From positions 1 through 13,194 of the forward strand of contig DFLI01000134.1 of the NCBI GenBank assembly GCA_002373715.1: a stretch of 13,194 bases of DNA, written 5' to 3'. How positions within the stretch are numbered: position 1 is the first letter of the stretch; each line of letters starts with the position of its first letter. The notes beneath the pieces were generated by a model, which saw only the letters and a program-made list of their open reading frames with translations, was not told where the DNA came from and made no database searches. The DNA comes from Bacteroidales bacterium UBA3623 (GTDB lineage Bacteria > Bacteroidota > Bacteroidia > Bacteroidales > UBA932). Both the position numbers and the translations under genes were made by a program. Below are positions 1 through 5,980 of this stretch, piece by piece.

Positions 1-1927
1 CAAAGAGCACTTCTCCGCCCATTTCGGTCCAGGCCAGGCCGGTTACCACGCCTACGCCTTCGTTGCCGGCTACGTCGTCGTGGAAGGCGGTGGGCAGGCC
101 CAGGTACTCGCGCAGGTGCTCCGGGCCAATGGTGCGGGGGAACTCCTGCTCCATGGCCATCTTCTTGGCCGTCACGCGGGCTATCTTGGCAATCTGCTTC
201 TCCAGGCCGCGGACACCGCTCTCGTGGGTGTACTTGTCTACAATCTCCTTGAGGGCTTCGTCGGAGATGGAGAGTTCATCGGCCCTCAAGCCGTGCTCCG
301 TGAGCTGCTTGGGAACCAGGTACTGGTGGGCAATCTGGAGCTTTTCTTCTGCCAGGTATCCGCTTACGTTGATCATCTCCATACGGTCTTTCAAGGCGGG
401 CTGGATGGTGCCGATGCCGTTGGCCGTGGTGATAAACAGGACGTTGGAGAGGTCGTAGTCAATGTCCAGATAATTGTCGTGGAAGGTGCTGTTCTGCTCC
501 GGATCCAGGGCTTCCAGGAGGGCCGATGAAGGGTCTCCCTTGAAGTCGGAAGCCAGCTTGTCAATTTCGTCCAGCACAATGACCGGATTGGAGGTGCCGG
601 CCCGCTGGATGCCGCTCAGAATACGGCCGGGAAGGGCGCCCACATAGGTTTTGCGGTGACCGCGGATTTCCGCCTCATCGTGCATGCCACCCAGCGAAAT
701 GCGGATATATTTGCGACCCAGGGCACGGGCAATGGACTTACCCAGGGAGGTTTTACCTACTCCGGGGGGGCCCCACAGGCACAGGATGGGCGACTTCATG
801 TTGCCCTTCAGTTTGAGAACGGCCAGGTATTCGATGATGCGATCCTTTACCTGGTCCAGGCCGAAGTGATCTTCGTCCAGGACCTCCTGAGCGTGCTGCA
901 GGTCCAGGTTGTCGTCGGACATTTCTCCCCAGGGGAGGTCCAGCATAAACTGGATGTAGGCAAACTGGATGCTGTAGTCCGGAGAGGTGGGATTGTACTT
1001 CTCCAGGCGGGCCATTTCCTTGTCAAAGATGGCGCGCACTTCCTTGGACCACTTTTTCTCATCGGCCCTTCTGCGCATCTTTTCAAATTCCTCTCCTTCA
1101 TCCATACCCAACTCTTCCTGGATGGTGCGCAGCTGGTTGTTCAGGTAGTATTCGCGCTGCTGCTGGTCAATGTCTGTCTTAACCTTCTGGTTAATCTCCT
1201 GCTTGATTTGCAGCAGCTGCGTCTGGGCGTCCAGCACCTTCAGGAGGGACATGCCGCGCTCCTGGATATTGGTGATGGAGAGCAGACCGGTGCGCTCCTG
1301 GAAATTCTCCACCTCAATGGTGGTAGCTATGAAGTTTACCAGGAAGTGGAAATTCTCAATGCTGCGAAGCGCGCCGATGGCTTCCTTGGGAGCAAAGGAC
1401 GAGGACTTCACAATCATGGCAGCCTTTTCCTTCAGGGAATCTGCCAGCACGCTCAGTTCACGCTCGTCGGCATCGGCCGGAACTACCTCTTCCAGATAGT
1501 TCACGCGGGCCATCATGTAAGGGTCGTAGCTCACTATGGAATCCAGGCTCACCAGCTGGGAGCCCTGCAGGATGGCCGTTACGCTGCCATCGGGCATCTC
1601 CAGGGTTTTGATGAGCTTACAAACGGTGCCATAGCCACAAAGATCCGACTCTGTGGGCTCTTCTACGGCAATATCGGCCTGGGGAATGGCGGCCAGCCAT
1701 CCGGTGCCACCCTCCACATCCGTGACCAGTTTGATGCTCTTTTCCCGGCCCACCGTCACGGGGAAAACCGTGCCGGGGAAAATGACGGCGTTGCGAAGAG
1801 GCAGCACCGGCAAGGCGGGAGGAAGCTGGGAAGTGTCCACCTTCATGGACGCAGCCTCTCCCACTACGGGCATTATGTTTACTTCTACCCCTGCAGGGGC
1901 GTTCATTTTATCTAAAAAATCCATCAT
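1..1927 (-). CDS. lon: ATP-dependent protease Lon (La), 3' end missing
   Basis: Lon is a cytoplasmic homo-hexameric AAA+ serine protease that degrades misfolded and regulatory proteins. Reading the minus strand from 1927 gives 642 codons with no stop, so the gene runs off the left edge. The protein starts MMDFLDKMNAP. The N-terminal substrate-binding domain opens near residue 45 with LPVLPLRNAVIFPGTVFPV. The Walker A motif GPPGVGKT lies at about residues 386-393 (near 750-772), and the Walker B stretch VIVLDEIDKLASDF lies near residue 450. The window ends at GLAWTEMGGEVLF, the entry to the protease domain, so the catalytic Ser/Lys dyad and roughly 160-180 residues lie outside. There are two adjacent ATG codons (1925-1927 and 1922-1924) with an in-frame TGA just upstream; I took the outer one. 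The gene is divergent from the HU gene and no canonical Bacteroidetes promoter is obvious upstream. Confidence 0.97.
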   Translation of the reverse strand, partial: MMDFLDKMNAPAGVEVNIMPVVGEAASMKVDTSQLPPALPVLPLRNAVIFPGTVFPVTVGREKSIKLVTDVEGGTGWLAAIPQADIAVEEPTESDLCGYGTVCKLIKTLEMPDGSVTAILQGSQLVSLDSIVSYDPYMMARVNYLEEVVPADADERELSVLADSLKEKAAMIVKSSSFAPKEAIGALRSIENFHFLVNFIATTIEVENFQERTGLLSITNIQERGMSLLKVLDAQTQLLQIKQEINQKVKTDIDQQQREYYLNNQLRTIQEELGMDEGEEFEKMRRRADEKKWSKEVRAIFDKEMARLEKYNPTSPDYSIQFAYIQFMLDLPWGEMSDDNLDLQHAQEVLDEDHFGLDQVKDRIIEYLAVLKLKGNMKSPILCLWGPPGVGKTSLGKSIARALGRKYIRISLGGMHDEAEIRGHRKTYVGALPGRILSGIQRAGTSNPVIVLDEIDKLASDFKGDPSSALLEALDPEQNSTFHDNYLDIDYDLSNVLFITTANGIGTIQPALKDRMEMINVSGYLAEEKLQIAHQYLVPKQLTEHGLRADELSISDEALKEIVDKYTHESGVRGLEKQIAKIARVTAKKMAMEQEFPRTIGPEHLREYLGLPTAFHDDVAGNEGVGVVTGLAWTEMGGEVLF

Positions 1928-1989
1928 ATCTGCCAAAATGTCATATCAAACGGACACAATATACCCATATTAGGTCCATGCCTTTATAG

Positions 1990-2006
1990 GTCAAGATACG
2001 TGCCAA
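1990..2006 (-). promoter_or_regulatory. Possible sigma-54-like motif upstream of lon
   Basis: On the minus strand this reads TTGGCACG-N4-TTGAC, about 63 bp upstream of the lon start. It matches the -24 half of the sigma-54 consensus (TTGGCACG-N4-TTGCW) exactly, but the essential -12 GC is GA here. A sigma-70-like TTGACC-N16-TAATAT overlaps it, but Bacteroidetes do not usually use that form. No TTTG-N19-TAnnTTTG match is evident for lon. This is a weak call. Confidence 0.2.
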
Positions 2007-2036
2007 AAGAAAAAACGTCAGATTGTGACATAATAT

Positions 2037-2067
2037 TTTGAAATATAAGAAATTTAGTCTAATTTTG
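2037..2067 (+). promoter_or_regulatory. Promoter of the HU operon (Bacteroidetes type)
   Basis: The -33 box TTTG (2037-2040) is followed by exactly 19 nt and a perfect -7 box TAATTTTG (2060-2067). Both fit the Bacteroidetes primary sigma factor consensus TTTG-N19-21-TAnnTTTG. Transcription would begin near 2073, leaving an A/T-rich leader of about 40 nt before the HU ATG. The small basic protein gene at 2421 has no evident promoter of its own and is probably read from here. Confidence 0.8.
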
Positions 2068-2114
2068 CGGACGTTTTTCCCGAAAAGGAAACTTAATTTA
2101 AAACTATACAAACT

Positions 2115-2393
2115 ATGACTAAGGCAGAGATCGTAAACGAAGTAGCTAAGACTACCGGTTTTGAAAAGGCACAGGTATTGGCCGTTATCGAAGAATTCAC
2201 CAATGTGGTTAAGGGTTCCCTCATCGCTGGCAACCCCGTGTACATGCGTGGCTTCGGCAGCTTCATCATCAAGCATCGCGCTCAGAAGGCTGCCCGCAAC
2301 ATCACCCGCAAAACCACTATGACCATTCCCGCCCACGACATTCCGGCCTTCAAGCCCGCCAAGAGCTTCGTTAACGCTGTTAAAGAGAAATAA
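2115..2393 (+). CDS. HU/IHF-family DNA-binding protein
   Basis: This is a complete 92-residue protein of the HU/IHF family, whose dimers bend and compact DNA in the nucleoid. The N-terminal helices (MTKAEIVNEVAKTTG, then a second helix to about residue 38) and the conserved turn VYMRGFGSFIIKHR (about 43-56) match the family. RNITRKT and IPAHDIPAFKPAKSF correspond to the DNA-binding beta arm and C-terminal helix. The FKPAKSF ending and the length are typical of HU rather than IHF subunits, but I cannot separate paralogues from sequence alone. The start is preceded by an A/T-rich leader with no Shine-Dalgarno motif. A 27-nt gap separates it from the small basic protein gene, which suggests co-transcription. 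Confidence 0.95.
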   Translation: MTKAEIVNEVAKTTGFEKAQVLAVIEEFTNVVKGSLIAGNPVYMRGFGSFIIKHRAQKAARNITRKTTMTIPAHDIPAFKPAKSFVNAVKEK

Positions 2394-2420
2394 TTATCAT
2401 TTTATTAAATCATCTTAATT

Positions 2421-2510
2421 ATGCCTAACGGTAAGAAGCATAAAAGACACAAGATGGCTACGCACAAGCGTAAAAAGCGCTTGCGCAAGAACCGCCATAA
2501 GAAGAAGTAA
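2421..2510 (+). CDS. 29-aa highly basic protein, AURKAIP1/COX24 (mS38/bS22-like) family
   Basis: An ATG-to-TAA frame at 2421-2510 encodes 29 residues, nearly two thirds of them Lys, Arg or His. The pattern KKHKRHKM-x2-HKRKKRLRKNRHKKK resembles the COX24/AURKAIP1 C-terminal motif of mitochondrial ribosomal protein mS38 and mycobacterial bS22 (a basic helix with KM and HK-x-KR signatures). Bacteroidetes genomes carry near-identical peptides annotated as AURKAIP1/COX24-domain proteins; this is from memory, not from a search. A ribosomal small-subunit role is therefore an inference from family membership. It lies 27 nt after HU and just before a hairpin preceding the RNase G gene. It is easily missed by gene callers because of its length. 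Confidence 0.85.
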   Translation: MPNGKKHKRHKMATHKRKKRLRKNRHKKK

Positions 2511-2529
2511 TTGAGCTTCTTCCAAGAGT

Positions 2530-2560
2530 AAAGGGCTTGCAGAATAAGCGCAGGCCCTTT
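2530..2560 (+). terminator. Hairpin between the COX24-like gene and rng (terminator or attenuator)
   Basis: AAAGGGCTTGC (2530-2540) pairs with GCAGGCCCTTT (2550-2560) over 11 bp, with one G-U pair and a 9-nt loop. Only three T residues follow the G/C part of the stem, all within the pairing, so it is a weak intrinsic terminator at best and may instead attenuate or be a processing site. It begins 20 nt after the small gene stops and ends 25 nt before the chosen rng start. Confidence 0.6.
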
Positions 2561-2585
2561 GTCATACCAAATCACAAATTTCCAA

Positions 2586-4151
2586 ATGGAGTCTGAAAAA
2601 CCGGACAAGGATCTGATTGTTGACGTAACGCCAACAGAAGTACATATCGCCCTGATGGAGAATCACCGGCTGATAGAGTACAACACGGAGTCCAGCACAG
2701 GGAACCAGTTTTCGGTAGGAGACGTTTACCTGGGAAAGGTAAAGAAGATTCTCCCCAATCTCAATGCTGCCTTTGTGGATATCGGAGACAAGAAGGAAGC
2801 CTTCATCCACTATCTGGACCTGGGACTTTACTTTACCGCCTTTGACCAGTTTGTACGGGAGTCCAACTCGAATACTAATCTCAAAGATCTGTATTCGGGC
2901 ATAAAAATCGGCCAGCCTCTTCCCAAAGAGGGCCGAATTGAGGAATACCTCCGCCCCGGACAAATGGTGGTGGTTCAGATAGTCAAGGAACCTATCTCCA
3001 CAAAGGGTTCACGACTGACTGCGGAAATTTCATTGGCAGGACGAAACATCGTACTTCTCCCCTTCGCCGAGAAGGTGTCCATCTCTCAGAAGATTGGCTC
3101 GAAGGAAGAGAAACGTAGACTCGAGACATTGGTCAGGAGCATCCTCCCCAAGAATTACGGGGCCATCATCCGCACCGCGGCAGAAGGCAAAAACGCCGCC
3201 ACGCTGGTAGGAGAAACGGAATCCCTCATTCAGAAATGGGAAGACTCCTGGAAGAAGATTGCCAGTAACAAGAATGTCCAGCTGCTCTTCACGGAGTACA
3301 GCAAAACCACTACCGTATTGAGGGACCTCCTCAACGACTCGTTCTCCAACATCTGGATTAACGACGAGCATGTGGCCGAAGAAGCCCGGAAGTACGTTTC
3401 GCTCATTTCTCCGGAACAGGAAAAGATTGTCCACCTCTACGAAGGCAAGCAACCCATCTACGACCACTTTGAGGTCACCCGTCAGATCAAGGGTTCGTTT
3501 GGCAAGGTGGTTCCCATGCGGCAGGGCGCCTATCTGGTAATTGAAACCACCGAAGCGCTGAATGTAATTGACGTAAACAGCGGCATCCGTACCAAAACCA
3601 ACGACCAGGAGGAGAACTCCTTCGAGGTAAACAAGATAGCCGCAGAAGAAATTGCACGGCAGCTGAGGCTCCGAGACATGGGAGGAATAGTGATTGTGGA
3701 CTTCATAGACATGGAGAACAACGATCACAAGAACGCCCTCCACAAGTATATGCAGGAGCTCATGGAAGCCGACAGAGCCAAGCACAACGTGCTCCCGCTC
3801 ACCAAGTTCGGGCTTATGCAAATAACCCGGCAGCGCATCCGGCCCGTTACGGAAATCAATACGTCCGAGCAGTGTCCCGTGTGTCATGGCACCGGAAAGA
3901 TTCACTCCTCTGTGGTCATAGACGAAGAGATTGAGCGCAAGATTGCCTTCTACGTCATTGAAAAGGGAGTCCGGTCCATCACCCTCAAGACCAGCCCCAT
4001 CCTGGGAGCCTATCTCAAACGCGGGCTGTTTAATTCCTTCGTTTCCCGCTGGCGCAAACGCTACAAGGTGAAACTGGAACTAAAGGAAGTGACCGATTTC
4101 ACGGTCCTGCAAAATGAAATGTACAATGAAAAAGGGGAGAAACTGGAGTAG
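2586..4151 (+). CDS. rng: Ribonuclease G/E family endoribonuclease
   Basis: This 521-residue single-strand endoribonuclease of the RNase E/G family acts in rRNA maturation and mRNA turnover. From the ATG at 2586, an S1 RNA-binding region spans roughly residues 30-145 (GDVYLGKVKKILPNLNAAFV). The DNase I-like catalytic aspartates are seen in NVIDVNSG (D329) and IVIVDFIDM (D372). The zinc-link cysteines are in CPVCHGTG (C430, C433). The length matches RNase G and lacks the long disordered degradosome tail of gamma-proteobacterial RNase E. The frame is open upstream to a TTG at 2559, but that codon lies inside the 2530-2560 hairpin and the extra nine residues look non-conserved, so I prefer the ATG. 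The stop codon falls inside the terminator at 4129-4165. Confidence 0.95.
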   Translation: MESEKPDKDLIVDVTPTEVHIALMENHRLIEYNTESSTGNQFSVGDVYLGKVKKILPNLNAAFVDIGDKKEAFIHYLDLGLYFTAFDQFVRESNSNTNLKDLYSGIKIGQPLPKEGRIEEYLRPGQMVVVQIVKEPISTKGSRLTAEISLAGRNIVLLPFAEKVSISQKIGSKEEKRRLETLVRSILPKNYGAIIRTAAEGKNAATLVGETESLIQKWEDSWKKIASNKNVQLLFTEYSKTTTVLRDLLNDSFSNIWINDEHVAEEARKYVSLISPEQEKIVHLYEGKQPIYDHFEVTRQIKGSFGKVVPMRQGAYLVIETTEALNVIDVNSGIRTKTNDQEENSFEVNKIAAEEIARQLRLRDMGGIVIVDFIDMENNDHKNALHKYMQELMEADRAKHNVLPLTKFGLMQITRQRIRPVTEINTSEQCPVCHGTGKIHSSVVIDEEIERKIAFYVIEKGVRSITLKTSPILGAYLKRGLFNSFVSRWRKRYKVKLELKEVTDFTVLQNEMYNEKGEKLE

Positions 4152-4165
4152 TTTCTCCCCTTTTT
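4129..4165 (+). terminator. Intrinsic terminator of rng (hairpin 1)
   Basis: AAAAAGGGGAGAAACT (4129-4144) and AGTTTCTCCCCTTTTT (4150-4165) form a perfect 16-bp stem around the 5-nt loop GGAGT, ending in a run of five T. The rng stop codon TAG (4149-4151) lies in the loop and stem. Because the stem has an A run on one side and a T run on the other, it could also stop transcripts arriving from lnt on the minus strand. Confidence 0.9.
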
Positions 4166-4201
4166 CATGTACATGATACTCCACGTTACCCCCTCCCGAA
4201 A

Positions 4202-4222
4202 CCCCTCCCCTTGGGGGAGGGA
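4202..4222. repeat. GC-rich REP-like palindrome between rng and lnt
   Basis: CCCTCCCC (4203-4210) and GGGGAGGG (4214-4221) form an 8-bp perfect inverted repeat with a TTG loop, between the two terminator hairpins. A similar C-tract (ccccctccc) precedes it at about 4190. The composition differs from both flanking genes and resembles dispersed intergenic palindromes, but only one copy is present here, so repeat status is inferred. Confidence 0.4.
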
Positions 4223-4229
4223 CTTTGCG

Positions 4230-4266
4230 AAAAGGGAGATAAGCTGGAGTAGCTTATCTCTTTTTT
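4230..4266. terminator. Second terminator hairpin, probably bidirectional (hairpin 2)
   Basis: GAGATAAGCT (4236-4245) pairs perfectly with AGCTTATCTC (4251-4260) around the loop GGAGT. Two G-U and four A-T pairs extend the stem to 4230-4266, and seven T residues follow on the plus strand (4261-4267). The lnt stop codon (4266-4268, minus strand) sits in the T run. Loop and flanks (CTGGAGTAG) are identical to hairpin 1, so the two look related by duplication. On the plus strand it backs up rng termination; on the minus strand the T run is shorter. Confidence 0.75.
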
Positions 4267-5921
4267 TATTTCCTTGAACGTGGACGGAAGATGGCGGCAA
4301 CTGCCAGTAGGAGGAAGAGGAAGACGGAGATGCGGCCCACCATGTCTCCGTAGCGCACGAAGAGGGTTTCTTCGGAGGAAAGGCCCACGGTGCCTTCCAG
4401 AATGGCGGGTTCCCACCAGGGAGTACGGGCCACCACATGGCCTTCGGGATCTATCAGGGCCGATACACCCGTGTTGCCGCAGCGGGCCACCCAGCGGCGC
4501 GTTTCAATGGCGCGAAGGCGGCTGTAATTGAAGTGCTGCTTATAGCCGGGCGTATTCCCCCACCAGGCATCGTTGGTAATGACGGTGAGCAGCCGGGCGC
4601 CCTTGCGCACGTACTCTGCGCAGTGCTCTCCGTACACGGATTCATAGCATATGGCCGTGCCGATGGGAAGATCCCCGGTCAGGGCCTCAGATGCCGTCAT
4701 GCCCGGCTTGACCGGGTATCTCATCTGCAAGCACGTCACTTCTTTCTGGCCTATGTCCTTGGCCATGAGGTATTGCCCGTGATTGAGGAACTTCTCCAGC
4801 GGGATGAAGAACTGGGGATAGGGCGTGAGTTCGGTACCCACCACCAGTTTGCTCTTATGATAAATCTGGTATAGAGCCGATGTATCCGTAACGATGGCGG
4901 AATTATGCAGCAGCATCCAAAGGTGCCGGCCATCCGGCTCCTCCCCCATGTCGTAGGCGCAGGGATTCGGAGAGGTGCGGGAATAGACCCGCTCGATGGT
5001 GGCCGCGCCATAGAGCATGGTGGCCTGCGGATGCCGCCTCAGGAACTGCTGGAAACGGAGGAAGGTTTCGTGCTCCAGCACCTGATCCACGATAACACGG
5101 GAGGTAAAGGTTTCGGGCGCCAGCACCAGCGTGGGCTCATCAGAGGACCAATCGGCCCCTTCCAAAAGCCCCAGGTAACGGCGGTCCTGCTCCTGCCGGG
5201 AGAGAGACTCAAACTTTTCGTAAGGGTCGTAATTAGGCTGGCCGATAACCACCTTCAGGCTGCCCTCGGAGGGCTTGGCACGGAAAAAGCCAGAGGCAAG
5301 CATGGGGCCGAAGAGGGCCAGGAATACGCCGGCAAAGGCAGAGCCCCGGGCCTGCGACGTCCAGCGGGCCAGTCGGCCGTCGGAAAGGGCCACCATGAGG
5401 CCGAAAAGGGCCAGGTTACTCACCCACACCCACAGCGAACCGCCCAGGGTGCCCAGCACCGAATACCACTGCACCAGGCTGGTGGTATCTGCAAAGGCAT
5501 TGCCCAGCACCAGCCAGGGCCAGGAGATCTGTGCAATGGTAAGGTAATACCGCTCCCAGGCCAGCCATGCGGCTGCCAAATACAGGTACGGCAGGCTGCC
5601 GGCCGTGCGGCGCTTTACCCAGCGGAAACTGCCGAAGATCACACTCATCTGCAGGGCGTTGGCCAGAATGGCAAACGCGGCGCCGCCCACGGTGGCGCCG
5701 CCCACCCACCAGGTTGTGGCGGCGTTCCATAGCACAAATGCGCCATAGTGCCACCACCAGAAATGCTTCACCTTGTACTCCGTGGCCAGCCGCTCCATGA
5801 TAAGCAGAGGCAGGATACCCACCAGGGCTGTCCAGCCCATGTGCGGCACCAGCCAGGGTAGGCTCATCAGAAGGGTGAAAGCCAGGGTAAGGGCCAGGAA
5901 TATGACACGGCGGTTTTTCAT
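4266..5921 (-). CDS. lnt: Apolipoprotein N-acyltransferase
   Basis: Lnt transfers an acyl chain from phospholipid to the free amino group of the N-terminal diacylglyceryl cysteine, completing lipoprotein maturation in the inner membrane. The 551-residue protein has several hydrophobic segments in its first ~215 residues, a nitrilase-type periplasmic domain (about 220-510) and a final membrane helix (about 529-546). The Glu-Lys-Cys triad is recognisable: E270 in APETF, K356 in YHKSKLVVGTE and C425 in AICYESVYGE. NDAWWGNTPGYKQH and AIETRRW are family motifs. The frame is open to a TTG at 5928-5930, but the ATG at 5919-5921 gives the usual MKNRR start. A stretch at residues ~399-412, encoded by a palindromic element, looks inserted between the catalytic Lys and Cys. 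The gene is divergent from the PASTA gene and convergent with rng. Confidence 0.95.
   Translation of the reverse strand: MKNRRVIFLALTLAFTLLMSLPWLVPHMGWTALVGILPLLIMERLATEYKVKHFWWWHYGAFVLWNAATTWWVGGATVGGAAFAILANALQMSVIFGSFRWVKRRTAGSLPYLYLAAAWLAWERYYLTIAQISWPWLVLGNAFADTTSLVQWYSVLGTLGGSLWVWVSNLALFGLMVALSDGRLARWTSQARGSAFAGVFLALFGPMLASGFFRAKPSEGSLKVVIGQPNYDPYEKFESLSRQEQDRRYLGLLEGADWSSDEPTLVLAPETFTSRVIVDQVLEHETFLRFQQFLRRHPQATMLYGAATIERVYSRTSPNPCAYDMGEEPDGRHLWMLLHNSAIVTDTSALYQIYHKSKLVVGTELTPYPQFFIPLEKFLNHGQYLMAKDIGQKEVTCLQMRYPVKPGMTASEALTGDLPIGTAICYESVYGEHCAEYVRKGARLLTVITNDAWWGNTPGYKQHFNYSRLRAIETRRWVARCGNTGVSALIDPEGHVVARTPWWEPAILEGTVGLSSEETLFVRYGDMVGRISVFLFLLLAVAAIFRPRSRK
4688..4727. repeat. 40-bp nested palindrome embedded in frame in lnt
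   Basis: Outer arms CAGATG (4688-4693) and CATCTG (4722-4727) enclose ATGCCCGG and CCGGGTAT around the centre CTTGA (core arms 4699-4706 and 4712-4719, one mismatch). The plus-strand core gtcatgcccggcttgaccg resembles a dispersed bacterial repeat that is often mistranslated as VMPGLTGH or PVKPGMT. On the lnt strand it reads MRYPVKPGMT, residues ~400-409. Repeat identity is from pattern memory; only this copy is in the window. Confidence 0.5.
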
Positions 5922-5927
5922 TGCACA

Positions 5928-5935
5928 CAAAGTTA
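5928..5935 (-). promoter_or_regulatory. Candidate -7 box for lnt
   Basis: The minus strand reads TAACTTTG, a perfect TAnnTTTG -7 box, ending 6 nt before the lnt ATG. No TTTG is present 19-21 nt upstream, so the promoter is incomplete. If active, the transcript would start at or very near the ATG, giving a leaderless or nearly leaderless mRNA. Confidence 0.4.
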
Positions 5936-5949
5936 TGAATTATTTTTCG

Positions 5950-5957
5950 TAACTTCG
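5950..5957 (+). promoter_or_regulatory. Candidate -7 box for the PASTA/rluD operon
   Basis: TAACTTCG differs from the TAnnTTTG consensus at one position and would place the start near 5963, about 18 nt before the ATG at 5981. No clear -33 TTTG is found. It forms an imperfect inverted repeat with the lnt box CAAAGTTA at 5928-5935, so the two divergent promoters face each other in a 59-bp gap. Confidence 0.4.
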
Positions 5958-5980
5958 CAGGGATATTAACAAACGGAAGA

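Noticed and set aside
656..1915. Long plus-strand open frame (419 aa) opposite lon
   Set aside because: It lies entirely antisense to a clear Lon coding frame with AAA+ motifs, and its translation shows no recognisable domain.
1941..2336. Minus-strand open frame (131 aa) spanning the HU gene and the lon-HU gap
   Set aside because: It covers the HU gene antisense and runs through the promoter region; no domain or conserved start is seen.
2559..2585. TTG start for rng giving nine extra residues
   Set aside because: The codon lies within the 2530-2560 hairpin, and the ATG at 2586 gives a normal family N-terminus.
3030..3905. Minus-strand open frame (291 aa) opposite rng
   Set aside because: The plus strand carries the conserved RNase G catalytic and zinc-link motifs; the antisense frame has no family features.
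4905..5732. Plus-strand open frame (275 aa) opposite lnt
   Set aside because: It is antisense to the Lnt nitrilase and membrane domains and has low-complexity composition.
5922..5930. TTG start for lnt giving MCA before MKNRR
   Set aside because: The ATG at 5919-5921 is the more usual start, and the upstream codons overlap the candidate -7 box.
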